In this document: piece after piece, positions 51,455 to 63,045 of the stretch | How the letters are laid out: each line of letters starts with the position of its first letter | How positions within the stretch are numbered: position 1 is the stretch's first letter | From: Saturnia japonica | Lineage: Eukaryota > Arthropoda > Insecta > Lepidoptera > Saturniidae | Reading direction: 5' to 3' | Assembly (NCBI GenBank): GCA_033032175.1 | Contig: CM065323.1 | Coordinates: forward strand, 14,260,001 to 14,324,000 | Length of the DNA: 64,000 bases | Made by a program: the position numbers and the translations under genes | The notes under the pieces: generated by a model | What the model was told of the DNA's origin: nothing | The model's database searches: none | The model's input: the letters and a program-made list of their open reading frames with translations, nothing else

Positions 51455-51740
51455 TGTTATATTGTTCGATGTTACTTGTAGTTAGTAGGTCTTTATGGAA
51501 ACAACGTCATAACTTTTATATGCATTTAATGAGCAGTGTTTATGTATATAGTGGGATCTCCGATGCGGCTTGTTGTGCTCTGCTTTTGAGCACTATGACG
51601 ACAGAATTATATAGACTTGGCTGAATAGGTATATAGTTTAATAGTAGAATATTTGAAGAAAAATATAATATAAATTGAAATATGTACCTACATGTAATTG
51701 CTTGTTAGAGAGAAAAAATATGACAAAACATAAAACAAAA
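51455..51740 (-). repeat. BEL 3' LTR
   Basis: Its end (TGTTATATTG on plus) matches 56647 onward. The other border, near the end of pol, is approximate because the 5' partner is truncated. Confidence 0.55.
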
Positions 51741-51844
51741 TATTCGATTCTTTCAACAAAAAAACTTTCTTCTTTTTAACAACGGCCAGCACGTCACGTG
51801 CAGGCCATCGCGCGTAAACATCTTGCCGGCCTTGGAGCCGCCGG

Positions 51845-52465
51845 TTACAAAAATTTTGGTAAAGGGCATAGCCTGTTGAATGCCCGTCGCAGAGTTCCGG
51901 AGCTGGTTCTGATGTCCGCTACTCGGTTGACACCGTCGGTACCTGGATAGACCATAATGACTCGCCCAAGCAGCCATCTTGATGGTAGAAGTCGCTCGTC
52001 CTTCACAAGAGCCATGTCGTTTACTTGTGGTGCTTCTCCATTTCTTTGCCACTTGTGACGTCTCTGTAGCTCAGAAATATATTCTTGAGAGAACCTTTGC
52101 CAAAAATGATATTTTAGTGCTTGTGTCCTTTTGTAGCGAGAAAGAGCATTTATGTATTTCTCTTCAACCTGGGGTGCTGGTAACATTGCAATTGTCCGTC
52201 CAATCAAAAAATGTGCAGGAGTGAGAGGAATTAAGTCAGATGGGTCTGATGAAAGAGGTGTGAGAGGTCTTGAGATAAGGATTCCTTCTATTTCTACTAA
52301 TACGGTACACATCTCTTCATAGGTGAGATGAGCCATAGATAGCACACGCTTTAGGTGGTATTTAATAGACTTGACTGAAGCTTCTGCTAGGCCATTAAAA
52401 TGAAGACTGTAAGCTGGGCAAAAATTGAAATTGATTTCATGCTCAGCTGCATTGATAGCTATCAT
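51845..52465 (-). pseudogene. BEL/Pao integrase C-terminal half
   Basis: This is a frame of 206 codons. PAYSLHFNGLAEASVKSIKYHLKR includes the integrase Glu region. LTYEEMCTVLVEIEGILISRPL, LTPAHFLIGRT, KDERLLPSRWLLGRV and FNRLCPLPKFL-stop follow. The core Asp region lies in another frame at 52466-52620 (LYNIFSDNGTNFVGACKEL), separated by frameshifts. Confidence 0.8.
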
Positions 52466-53048
52466 TTCAAAATTGTTTTAAAAAACTCGTTAACTCTTTA
52501 CAAGCACCCACAAAGTTCGTCCCATTGTCTGAAAAAATGTTATATAGCCATCCTCTACGCGAAATAATTCTGTGCAAAGCTGCAAGAAAGCCCTTTGATG
52601 TCAGCTCTGAGACGAGTTATATGTGAACAGCACGAGATGCCAAGCATACGAATACACAAATATAAGCCTTACTTAATTTGCTCCTTCTAGCCTTTTTATC
52701 TACTATCAAGACTGGACCTGCATAGTCCACGGCTGAGTTATAAAATGGATATTCAATTTTGAGTCGTTGCTCAGGCAGGTTACCCATGATAGGTTGGAAT
52801 ATTTTTCCAGAGAATCTGCAACATTTGACGCAACTATGAGTTATTTTTCTAGTAAGTTTCCGACCATTTAAAATCCAGAATTTGTGACGCAGAGTTGCCA
52901 GTAGTAACTGTGGCCCTGCGTGTAACAAACATTTGTGGTAGTGTTCTACAAGTAACTTGGTGACATGATGTGACGCATGAAGTAAAATGGGATGTTTAGT
53001 GTTAAAGTCGTAATGAGAGTTTGAAAAACGTCCTCCTACTCGTATCAA
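52466..53048 (-). pseudogene. BEL/Pao integrase N-terminal half
   Basis: The frame holds RVGGRFSNSHYDFNTKHPILL, HHVTKLLVEHYHKCLLHAGPQ, the zinc CVKC pair, LPEQRLKIEYPFYNSAVDYAGP with the first catalytic Asp, and VCLASRAVHI. It then stops just before the second part of the core. Confidence 0.8.
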
Positions 53049-53108
53049 ACCTACATTATCTATAAATGGATTAAGATGAAGAAGTCTATCTTTAGCGGGT
53101 AATTTTTT

Positions 53109-53789
53109 TTAAAGTATTAGCAACGTGTATTGTTTTGAAAATACTTCTCTTTGAACGATTTTACATAAAGTCTCATTAGCCTGGTTCAGCTCTGAAGTTA
53201 TAAATAATTTTGATTTACCTTTAGTCTTATAATGACAGTTATTTATAAATCTATTTATATATATTACAATTCGTTGAAGTTTTGTAAAGTTTGAAATACG
53301 AGAAATGAAATTGATTTCACAAGAATTCGTTGAAATATGACATGAAGCCTTTACATCTGGTAGACATTCGATCGTCACATCTTGGGGCTGCTTTGAAACT
53401 ACTACCTTTATTTGTTGCAGAAATAATGGACCTCTCCACCAAAGAACTGAATTTTGGAGTTGATGGGGTTCAAGCCCCCGAGAACCAATATCAGCAGGAT
53501 TTAGATTACTGGGAACATATAACCATGCAGATGGTTTATTCTCTTGTGTAATTGCACTAACCCTATTATAAACAAACTGTTTAAGGTTTTTCTTAGGACA
53601 TGTTTTTATCCAGCCTAGCACAATTGTTGAGTCACACCAAAAAGTAAGAGACTTTAAATTCAAACGTAATGAGGTTATTACCTTTTTTGCCAAATGAGTA
53701 GCCAAAAGAGCACCACAAAGCTCTAACCGCGGTATTGTTAAACGATTTTTTAGAGGTGCTGCTCTGCTTTTTGCAAGAAGTAATCGCAC
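53109..53789 (-). pseudogene. BEL/Pao RNase H
   Basis: The frame holds LLAKSRAAPLKNRLTIPRLELCGALL (catalytic Glu), FWCDSTIVLGWI (Asp), SAWLYVPSNLNPADIGSRG and WWRGPLFL. Stops lie just outside the frame on both sides. The upstream Asp is in the previous block (ELHAFSDASTKAYSA). Confidence 0.8.
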
Positions 53790-53825
53790 AGTAACATTTC
53801 CATTATCTGTAATAGAACGTATGTA

Positions 53826-54894
53826 TCAGGCAGAATAAGCCTTGGTCGAAGCATCGCTAAAAGCGTGCAGCTCAACGTCAGTATAAAGATCACAGAGTAC
53901 TCGACGTGGAATTTCTATATTAGTTAATTCTGGAATCGTCTGGGCAAACTTATTCCATTGTGATTCGATTTCGATGGGCAGTGTATTGTCCCAGGATATA
54001 TTTTTAGACCACAATGATTGTAAAAGTAACTTGGCTTGTAACATGCAAGGATTGATTAAACCCAGTGGGTCAAAAATTTGTGCGATAGTGGATAGAATAT
54101 TGCGTTTGTTTATTACTTGAGGTTCTTGTATTTTGTTTGTAGATGCAAATAATAATGTATCCCTCTGAGATAGCCATTTTAAGCCCAATGTTTTTGACTA
54201 TTCCTCTTTGCTAAATTTAAGAAAGGTGTCATCATTACTTTCACCAACAATGTGCTTAAGTAAATTGGGATCATTTGAGTGCCACTTACGCAAATGAAAT
54301 TGAGCAGCCTTTAATTGTTGATTTAATCCCTTACATGTGTTAACTAATATATCTTGGATATCATTCCCTGTTATTAGATCATCAACATAGAAATCGTGCA
54401 AAATTGTTTCAGCTATCAATTTGTTTTTGCAATCCCTACCTATTTGTTACAAGACATCTGGTGGCTAGATAAGGTGCCGATGCTGTTCCATATGTAAGCG
54501 TGTTAAGTGTGTATTGTTTTATTTTTAAGTTGGAATTAGATCGCCACAAAATTTGTTGTAGGTTCCTTTGACTAGGAGCAATGAGTATCTGTCGATACAT
54601 TTTTTCAATATCGGCCGTTACTACATATTTATGCTGTCTAAATCGAATATGTATGTTTATAAGGTCATCCTGTACTGTTGGACCGATATGTTGGATGCTA
54701 TTTAATGATTTACCTGATTGTGTAACCGCAGAGGCATCGAACACAACTCGCAACTTAGTTGTCAAGCTATCTTCTCGCCAGACACTATAATGTGGAAGAA
54801 AATATTCGATCTGTGTGTGATTTATATGTGTATTTTTTCCATATGAGCTAGTGTTTCGTATTCCTTCATAAAATCGATGTATCTGCATGACCAA
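53826..54894 (-). pseudogene. BEL/Pao reverse transcriptase
   Basis: There are three adjacent frames. 54894-54436 has TTKLRVVFDASAVTQSGKSLN, HKYVVTADIEKMYRQI with motif A and YGTASAPYLATRCL. 54419-54198 has catalytic FYVDDLITG and FHLRKWHSND. 54188-53826 has LGLKWLSQRDTLLF and AQIFDPLGLINP, leading to the first RNase H Asp. Two stops or shifts (near 54430 and 54195) divide it. Confidence 0.8.
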
Positions 54895-55144
54895 TTTTGA
54901 TTGTGCTTGAGTTTACGTTCTAATGCATTGAATCTTAGTAAAGCTTGTGTCCTTGAATCGCCTAAGCATTCAGGTTATTCCTTGAACGGGATCGTAACTA
55001 CAAAACGACCATCAGGATTACGTACTGTAGTTTGTGTGAATATCGATTCGCACACATCCTCATCTGGTTTTGATACGTGTTGATTATAAAGCTTTGTCTC
55101 TAGTTCAAAAAACATATCAAGGTTTCGATCAAGATCGATATTAT

Positions 55145-55915
55145 TTATAAAATTGCAGTGGACGTATCGTTATGAGGTATAAACATTTCTTTCGATACGT
55201 TTATCGAACCCGAGACTAACCATCCTAGTGCTGTTTCGACTAAGGTTGGTTTATTTTTCCCTAAGCTAATATAATTATGTTTTAACACTTCCCAAAATAA
55301 GTCAGCACCTAACAGTATCTGTATCTCAGATGGAGTATTGAATGATGGATCTGCCAAGTGAATATGTGAGGGAATATTGAACAAATCACAGTTGATTTTT
55401 GTTGTCGGAATATTTTAAGTAATTTGTGGTACAAGATAACATGTGATATCTTTTAGAATTTCATTATTTCTATGCGATGTAATGGTGACATCGCAACGTT
55501 TAGTTATTTTACATATTTGTTCGTTTAGTCCTTGTACTGAAATTGATGTAGAGTAAGTTGGAATTTGTAACTATGATTGTAGTGATTCTGTTATAAAACT
55601 AGATGTGCTTCCGTTATCTAATAATGCTCGTACCTTAGGAAGCTTACCATTGCAATCAGCAATATTGATTATTACTGTAGATAATAATAATACTTGTGTT
55701 TGTCTACGTATAGATGAGAGTGTAATTGTATCTCCCTGTTTGTTTACTTCTTGACAATTCTGATTATGATGACCACTTGAACTAAATGCCTGATCATTAC
55801 GATTAGCTGATGTGAGTAATATGAGAGCCTGACCATTGGAGTTAGAAAAAAATTGAGAATCATATGTATTTCCCGTGCGATCAGTAAAACATTGTTTAGT
55901 TACTGCTGTATGCAA
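55145..55915 (-). pseudogene. BEL/Pao protease region
   Basis: The first frame (55915-55571) ends with KVRALLDNGSTSSFITESL, the aspartic protease site with DNG in place of DSG. The second (55384-55145) has QILLGADLFWEVLKH and TALGWLVSG, the conserved protease end. The part between them is broken by stops near 55415-55570. Confidence 0.75.
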
Positions 55916-56627
55916 TAATACTTGATTTCGTGGATGTGGTGATGAAGGTGTGTGTACCTACACGTTCGCTTATCTGAGGAGTGGTTTGTTTAATGTCGGC
56001 TGAATGCTGAACGATTGGTTTTTCTTCGATATGTAGCATAGTATTGTGTGGTAGAGAACAACATCTGCAATGACTTAGTCCACAGTGGTTCTCAGTATGT
56101 CCCGATTTAAGACAATTTTTACAAAGTTTTAACTTCTTTACTACGCCGTTGCGTGCCTCAATAGACATACCTTTAAATTTATAACACTTGAATATGGGAT
56201 GATTATACTTGCATATAGGACATTTTAACTTTGAATCGACGGATGTGGTTATTTGACTTGAAATAAATGACTTTGACCGAATAGGAATTATATTACTATA
56301 TCTATGTTTTATATGACTTTCCTCTATAGTTTCAAGCAGATCGGCCCTGTCTTTTAAAAATGAAATAAAATTGTCTAGTGTCAGTATGTCTTTAATATTA
56401 TTTCGCTTGGTTTCCCATTCACGAAATGATATGGCATCAAGCTTGTGGGTCATTATGTGGATGATTAAAATATCCCAAAGTTCTGTCGGAATTTTGAGAA
56501 TTTTTAGTGCTCGAAGGTTTTTGTTAATAGAATCAATTGTGGCATGAAGGGCACTTGCAGACTCTTTAGTAATCGGTTCAATATTAAATAAAGCCGGAAC
56601 GTGGTTATGGTGTGTATAAATCTTCAA
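55896..56627 (-). pseudogene. BEL/Pao gag C-terminal part with zinc fingers
   Basis: The frame of 243 codons runs from just after the primer site. It has ALHATIDSINKNLRALKIL, WDILIIHIMTHKLD and then a Cys/His-rich tail (CPICKYNHPIFKCYKF, KLKLCKNCLKSGHTENHC, CRCCSLPHNTMLH). The N-terminal gag segment is short here, so part of gag may be deleted near 56600. Confidence 0.75.
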
Positions 56628-56630
56628 TAG

Positions 56631-56646
56631 TTTACTTCTGACACCA
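56631..56646 (-). promoter_or_regulatory. BEL primer binding site
   Basis: TGGTGTCAGAAGTAAA on minus directly follows the LTR end. The TGGTGTCAGAAGT core is the usual Pao/Roo-type primer site. Confidence 0.6.
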
Positions 56647-56733
56647 TGTTATATTGTTCGATGTTACTTGTAGTTAGTAGTAGGTCTTTATGGAAACAAC
56701 GTCATAACTTTTATATGCATTTAATGAGCAGTG

Positions 56734-56880
56734 ACATGACAAAAGACTTGTGTGTAACACGAAATACAAGAGTTCGACCAACGATTATAGAGTAAGTGTT
56801 GCTATAAGTAAAGGCACCTAATTCCGCGGTGTTTTCACCAAAACTTAAAAGAACATTAAAAATTAAGTATTTATTATACC
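56734..56880. other. Target DNA left of the gypsy insertion
   Basis: It is AT-rich and contains GGCACCTAATTCCGCGG (56813-56829), related to sequences at 64-80 and 62066-62080. It ends with TACC, the target copy of the gypsy element. Confidence 0.5.
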
Positions 56881-57254
56881 TATAAATGAAGCTTTTATGC
56901 CTCATTTAAGTTTCAAGTATTATCTATGGTGGCAGCACTTTACGCTAGGTTCATTTAGACATTATCTGTAGAAAAATTGTGTTTACTCACTGCTCGGACT
57001 TTACACATTTGACCGCCATTAAGCATATTAAAAGGATTACGGTTATTACATTAATATTGTAAAAATTATATTTGAAGCAATAGCTTTTAATGTTGTTTCT
57101 CTTTACAGGTTTGTAAACAACTGTATATTGTTAATATTACATAGAATTAAGCTGTGCGTAGAATTAAAAGTTATTTGTAATTTTTAGTAATTTAATAAAT
57201 ATCTCTTTACAGAGCAACAACCTAATTTATTGTTTCAATTAACAACATATTACA
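56881..57254 (+). repeat. Gypsy 5' LTR (374 bp)
   Basis: It ends ATATTACA. It contains AATAAATATC near 57196 as a possible poly(A) signal. It differs from the 3' LTR only in CAATTAAC against CAATAAAC near the end. Confidence 0.8.
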
Positions 57255-57284
57255 AAACAACATTAGTTATAGCTGTTGTAAACG

Positions 57285-58413
57285 ATGGAAAAATTAAAAT
57301 TTGAATTTATTGTGAAACCAAGTGAAGATCCGAAAACAAATATGATTCACATAACCTCAATTAGTAATGCCGATAAAAACGTGTTCATAATTCCGGAACA
57401 TTTACAACCAATACGGCTACATACAGAGATAATGAAAACTCAAACTTTTCAAAAAGTAAAAGCCACTTTACAAAGAAGACATGAAAAAAGACAAGTATGG
57501 ATTTCAATGGCATCTGAATTGCGTGATACTTATATGGATGAAGAAGGGAATATACAGTTCAAGAGATATCTACTAGAGATGACAACAACGACACAACACA
57601 CGTCAAGTGTAACGTCAACGGAGACTCTTACAAGAATCCTGGAAAATTTTGCTGAACTGAAAAAGGAGTCTAAACAGCCTAATTTGAAACATTTATCTGA
57701 GAAGCTTGTATTAGAAAAAATCACAAAAAAAAACATCAAGTGTACAACAGTGGATAAGTATCTTTGAAGATGAATGCTTGCGTCTAGGTATAGATGAAGA
57801 TATTCAGAAAATACAAGTGTTTCGGTTATTTTTGGACGATTCGTGTCAAGATTGGTATAGTTCTATGCTTATAAAATACACAATAAACTCAGAATGGTGC
57901 ATTTGGAAACATAAATTTTGTGAAACATATGTGAACAAAGGCTGGTCACCAGTAAGGTATGCTTTTTTATTTAAATACAGGCAGGGTTCTTTACTGGAAT
58001 ATGCTCTTAAAAAAGAGAGGCTTTTATTAGAGATAAACAAATTAATTGATAAACCTACTTTAATTGATTTGATTGTAACGGGGTTACCTAATTTCATTGC
58101 AGATGAAATTGACAGGAATAAATTAAAAGACACTGAGGATTTATTTAGTAGTATTAGAGGTTTAGAACATTTAATTAATAAGAAGATGGTAGATAAAAAA
58201 ATAACAGATTCAGATAATAAACAAAAAGAAAAAACTTTAAAAGATAAGCCGTGCAGAATCTGTGAAAGAGAAAAGAAGGGAACTCGGTATCATTTAGAAT
58301 CTGCATGTTGGTTCAGAAATAAAGATAGTGATCGCTCAAAACAAGAACTAATAAGAAGTGTTAATAATTCAGAATTAGAAATGACTTTAAATGAAATAGA
58401 TCCAAAAAACTAA
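57285..58413 (+). CDS. Gypsy gag (one homopolymer frameshift)
   Basis: The start is ATG at 57285, 30 bases past the LTR. The N-terminal 160 codons run to a stop at 57767. The body continues in the neighbouring frame with IFEDECLRLGIDEDIQKIQ, FRLFLDDSCQDWYSSML, KFCETYVNKGWSPVRYAFLF and IDLIVTGLPNFI. A Cys/His motif ends it (CRICEREKKGTRYHLESACW). The break falls in A-runs at 57714-57735, so it may be a base-calling error. Gag ends at TAA 58411-58413, directly after the slippery heptamer. It forms the element's particle. Confidence 0.75.
58404..58410 (+). promoter_or_regulatory. -1 ribosomal frameshift site A_AAA_AAC
   Basis: The last two sense codons of gag are AAA AAC, preceded by A and followed by TAA. 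This is a canonical slippery heptamer. Slipping back one base joins gag to pol at CTA 58410, and that pol frame stays open to 60584. Confidence 0.7.
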
Positions 58414-61400
58414 TAATTCCACCATTAATCAAAACCAAGCTAATTATAAATGATTCTATTGAAACGTTTGGGATATATGATTCAGGATCGAATATTAGTA
58501 TTATTAATTCAAGATTGTTATCTATAAAAAGCAACCCAAACAATAACAATAATCAATCAGCAAATTTAAAAACGATTAATGGTGTTAAAAAGTCTATAAG
58601 AATAGTAAAATTAAAAATAAAGATTTTTGAAATAGAACAAAATGTTAATGTTTTTGTCATAGACGAACAAAATTTTGATTATGATTTTTTAATTGGATTG
58701 GATTGCATAAAATCATTTCAACTAATTCAAAATGAAAAGTTAGAAATTACACAAAAACAAAATAAAGAAATAAAACACTACAATACAAATATTCCTGGCT
58801 TTACAGGTAACAAAATTGAAAACAAAGACCATTCAGTTGATAAAAACTGTAAGGACACAACAATGAAGAATAAGTTATCTTTGAATGATAAGTATAGAGT
58901 AAACTTTAATGAACATATAGAGGTTACAAAGTTCAACATTTCGTTAGATCATTTAGACACTCAGCAACAATTAAAAATAGATGAATTAGTTGACAAATAT
59001 AGGTCACTATTTGGAAGAGACAAATATGATGTAGGCTCAGTGAAAGGCTATGAAGCACATATAGATTTATTAGTGGATACTTATTGTAGCAAGAGACCAT
59101 ACAGATGCAATTTTGAAGACAAAAAGGAAATAGAACAACAAGTTTCAAAATTGTTAAAACAAAAATTAATCGAGGAATCTTATAGCCCTTTTGCAGCTCC
59201 TGTAACATTAGCTTATAAAAAAGAAGAAGGAAGAAAATCTAGATTATGTATAGATTTTCGTGATTTAAATAAGATAGTGGTTCCTCAGTCACAACCATTT
59301 CCGCTTATAGAAGATTTGATGGTGAAAACAAGAAATTGTCGATTTTTCTCAACATTAGATATAAATTCCGCCTTTTGGTCTATACCTTTAAAGGTGGAAG
59401 ATAGGAAGAAAACAGCATTTGTTACTCAAGAAAATCATTTTCAGTGGACATGCCTACCATTTGGTTTAAAAACTTCACCTGCAATTTTTCAAAGAATACT
59501 TAGCAGCATTATTAGAAAACACAAATTATCAGATTTTACAGTAAATTTTATTGACGACATTTTAGTATTTTCCAAGACATTCACTGAACATATTAAACAC
59601 TTATCATTGTTATTGGAAGCAATTTTAAAGGAGGGTTTTAGATTGAAATTCTCTAAATGTAATTTTGCACAGGACTCTGTAAAATACTTAGGCCACATAA
59701 TAAGAAATAATACAATTTCACCACTTAAGGATAATTTAATAGCCATAACAGATTTTCCTATCCCAAAAACAAAAAAAAATATCAGGCAGTTTTTAGGTAA
59801 AATAAATTTTTATGGGAAATATATACCAAATATATCAATAATATTAGATCCTCTACATAATTTGTTAAAAAAAGACCAAAAATTTATTTGGACTGAAAAA
59901 TGTCAAGACTGTTTTGATACAATAAAAAAACTACTATGTTCAAAACCAATATTAGAAATCTTTGATCCGAATCTACCTATACATATTTATACAGATGCAA
60001 GTTTACAGGGTATAGGGGCTATTTTAAAACAGCCACAAGAAAATGGAGAAGAAAAACCATGTGCATATTTCTCTAGAAAATTAAATGACAGTCAAAAACG
60101 AAAAAAAGCTATCTATTTAGAATGTTTAGCTATTAAAGAGGCTTTAAAATATTGGCAACATTGGCTAATAGGAAAAAAATTTAAAGTATTTTCTGACCAT
60201 AAACCGCTAGAAAAATTGAATATTAAGGCAAGAACAGATGAGGAACTAGGAGACCTCACATATTATTTATCTCAATTTAATTTTGAAGTTATATATTCAC
60301 CCGGGAAAGACAATTTAGAAGCAGACAGTTTAAGTAGAAACCCAGTACTGGAATCAGACGTAAACCAAGAAGAAGTATTGAAAATTTTAAATTTTATTAA
60401 ACTAATAGACATCCAAAATGATCAAGAGAAAAATGAGGATATAAGACAGTATAAAAATAAACTAATATTAAGATATAAAATATATTTCAAAAAGATAGGA
60501 AAAAAAGAAAAATTTATACTTACGAAGAATTTAGTAAAAAACTTATTAAATATGTACACTGTACATACTGCCATATTGGAGTAAAACAAACAGAAAATAA
60601 AATCAGACCATTCTATGCAGCAAAGAATTTAATACATAACATAAAAAAAATCTGTGATAACTGTGAAATATGTATAAAGAATAAATCTAGAACTAAGTTT
60701 AAATACGGATTGATGTCTCATCTAGGACCTGCTACTTACCCCTTTGAAATTGTTTCCATGGACACTATCGGTGGATTTGGTGGTTCTCGCTCTACAAAAA
60801 CATATCTTCATCTTCTGGTAGACCATTTTACCAGATATGCCTATATAATGACATCAAAAACACAGAATGCAAATGACTTTATAAAACTTATTAAAAAAGT
60901 TATTCCAGAAAATAAAGTTGGAATGATCCTATCTGATCAATACCCGGGCATAAATTCGAAAGAGTTTAAAAGTTTTTTGGAGAAAGAGAACATACCTATT
61001 ATTTTCACTGCAGTAAATGCACCTTTTTCAAACGGTTTAAATGAACGTTTAAATCAGACATTAGTAAACAAGATAAGATGTACAATTAATGAAAATAAAG
61101 ATAAAACAGCTTGGACAACTATTGCACATAAATATACCCAAAGATATAATGAAACTGAACATACTGTGACAGGATATTCTCCAACATATTTAATGGAAGG
61201 AAAAGTTATAGATATCTTACCAGACGAGTTAAGAGAACATAAAACACAAAAAGATTTATTACAAGATAGGAAAATAGCTTTAGAAAGGACTATAAATTCA
61301 CACAATTATAATAAGCAAAGATTCGATAAAAATAGGAAAGAATACAAGCTAAAAGTAGGAGACTCTGTTTATGTAGAAAATAGTAACCGTTTAAATAGAA

Positions 61401-61541
61401 AAAATTAGATGAATTAAAAATTGGACCATACAAAATTTTGGAAAAAATTTCTAACTCTATATATAAAGTTAGTACAGGATACAATAAGTTAGAATCAAAC
61501 TTGTTTCACATTACAAAACTTATACCAGTACTTGATTAATT
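58410..61541 (+). CDS. Gypsy pol: protease, RT, RNase H, integrase (two homopolymer frameshifts)
   Basis: Protease has IYDSGSNISIIN near 58470. RT has LCIDFRDLNKIV, FFSTLDINSAFWSIPL, LPFGLKTSPAIFQR, catalytic FIDDILVFS and KFSKCNF..VKYLGH. RNase H has IYTDASLQGIGAIL, LECLAIKEAL, FKVFSDHKPLE and KDNLEADSLSR. Integrase has the HHCC finger (about 60560-60670), MDTIGGFGGS, ILSDQYPG and NGLNERLNQT with D, D and E. The C-terminus ends near 61541. Frame breaks lie in A-runs near 60495-60515 and 61400. All catalytic residues are present. It makes the enzymes for reverse transcription and integration. Confidence 0.85.
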
Positions 61542-61552
61542 TTGTAAACTTG

Positions 61553-61564
61553 GAGGGTGGGAGA
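61553..61564 (+). promoter_or_regulatory. Gypsy polypurine tract
   Basis: GAGGGTGGGAGA lies immediately before the 3' LTR at 61565, the expected primer for plus-strand synthesis. Confidence 0.7.
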
Positions 61565-61938
61565 TATAAATGAAGCTTTTATGCCTCATTTAAGTTTCAA
61601 GTATTATCTATGGTGGCAGCACTTTACGCTAGGTTCATTTAGACATTATCTGTAGAAAAATTGTGTTTACTCACTGCTCGGACTTTACACATTTGACCGC
61701 CATTAAGCATATTAAAAGGATTACGGTTATTACATTAATATTGTAAAAATTATATTTGAAGCAATAGCTTTTAATGTTGTTTCTCTTTACAGGTTTGTAA
61801 ACAACTGTATATTGTTAATATTACATAGAATTAAGCTGTGCGTAGAATTAAAAGTTATTTGTAATTTTTAGTAATTTAATAAATATCTCTTTACAGAGCA
61901 ACAACCTAATTTATTGTTTCAATAAACAACATATTACA
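61565..61938 (+). repeat. Gypsy 3' LTR (374 bp)
   Basis: It has the same length as the 5' LTR, with one substitution. TACC follows. Confidence 0.8.
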
Positions 61939-63045
61939 TACCTTTTTGTAGAATTGAATATTTTTGTCAGAAGTATTATTTATCTTTTTTTTTAAATACA
62001 CTCACAGTTTGACAATAAAAGTTTATTATAAATGTTAAATTATCCAAAAACATGAATAAGTCCAAGGCACCTTATTCCGATTTAAAAATCCTAATTCCGA
62101 TGCATTTGGTTCCTAATTCCGAGTGCATAAAATACAAAGGAAAGGAGGTGGGGAGAATGATACATGATGTTTAAAAATCAGGTCTATTTATAGTCTTTGG
62201 ATTTTAAATCAGTCTTAGTCTCTATTTTATCTAATTAATAAAATAGCACCACAATATGTAATATACTTAGATAATAAATAACATTATTTAAAATGTAAAT
62301 GGAAAATGAAATATTGTTAAATAATCTCGCTAATGGAGATTTTTTGTTTTCTCCTTAGTAATATATAAATAGATATAAAAATGTGATATTATTAAGCATT
62401 ATCAAGCTTTATCTCGTTTAGATTTAAACATTGTATTTTTGTTAAATAATAAGTACTTAGGTACTTATCTTGTAAAAAACAAAATATGAAAATTATAGCA
62501 CAATGCATTTCTGAGGGCATCATATATCGCGTGATATCCCGAGCAGCCAATTAGCGACGACCGTGGCCACTCGCGGTTCACAGAATTACGTTGCATTCGA
62601 TCTGTAATCCGCCGTCTTTGACTCAGGGCGTTCGTTAAAAATTATAATTTCGTTTGTGCATTCTATTCGGTTGTTTGTACGCGTGCTATCGGAGGTGGAT
62701 ATATAACCCACGCTAAAAATGGATTATCAAAATTGACATAAAAAAGACTAACAAACAATACGCGATTCTCATTATGCAACTAATTTATTCGCTGAAAACA
62801 GAACAATCAATGTTAATTATTCAAACTTAAAAAACCGATATTTACGACCGAATACTAATCTCGTATAAAATCAAAACTATTATCATTTAAGAATAACAGT
62901 ATATTATTAAGTATTATTTAGTAGTATTAAGCATAACAATTGTTGTAAGATTCATATCAAAAATAATAATTATAACTTATTAAGAGATTAGAATAACAAT
63001 AAACACTAGTATTCAGGAACAATGTAGCATAACAGTAGCAATCAT
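61939..63045. other. AT-rich stretch with ATTCCGA repeats
   Basis: There is no gene. GGCACCTTATTCCGA (62066-62080) is followed by two CCTAATTCCGA copies (62090-62100 and 62112-62122). A GC-richer part at 62520-62720 could be a promoter or element fragment but shows no recognised motif. Confidence 0.5.

Larger units (their letters stand above)
51455..56733 (-). mobile_element. BEL/Pao retrotransposon, nearly full length, inactive
   Basis: The order from 56.7 kb down is: end of 5' LTR (56647-56733), primer site (56631-56646), gag, protease, RT, RNase H, integrase, 3' LTR (from 51455). The 79-86 bases shared by the two LTR ends are nearly identical (an extra AGT in the upper one). The 5' LTR is cut at 56733. 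Multiple stops and shifts interrupt the single long polyprotein frame. It inserted into the copia gag at 51454. Confidence 0.8.
56881..61938 (+). mobile_element. Gypsy (Ty3) retrotransposon, complete and recent
   Basis: This 5058-bp element has two 374-bp LTRs (56881-57254 and 61565-61938) with a single difference, flanked by TACC at 56877-56880 and 61939-61942. The LTRs start TATAAATG and do not begin with TG, as in some 17.6/297-like lineages. Internal order: gag, protease, RT, RNase H, integrase, purine tract. I see no env. Near-identical LTRs imply a recent insertion. Confidence 0.85.
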
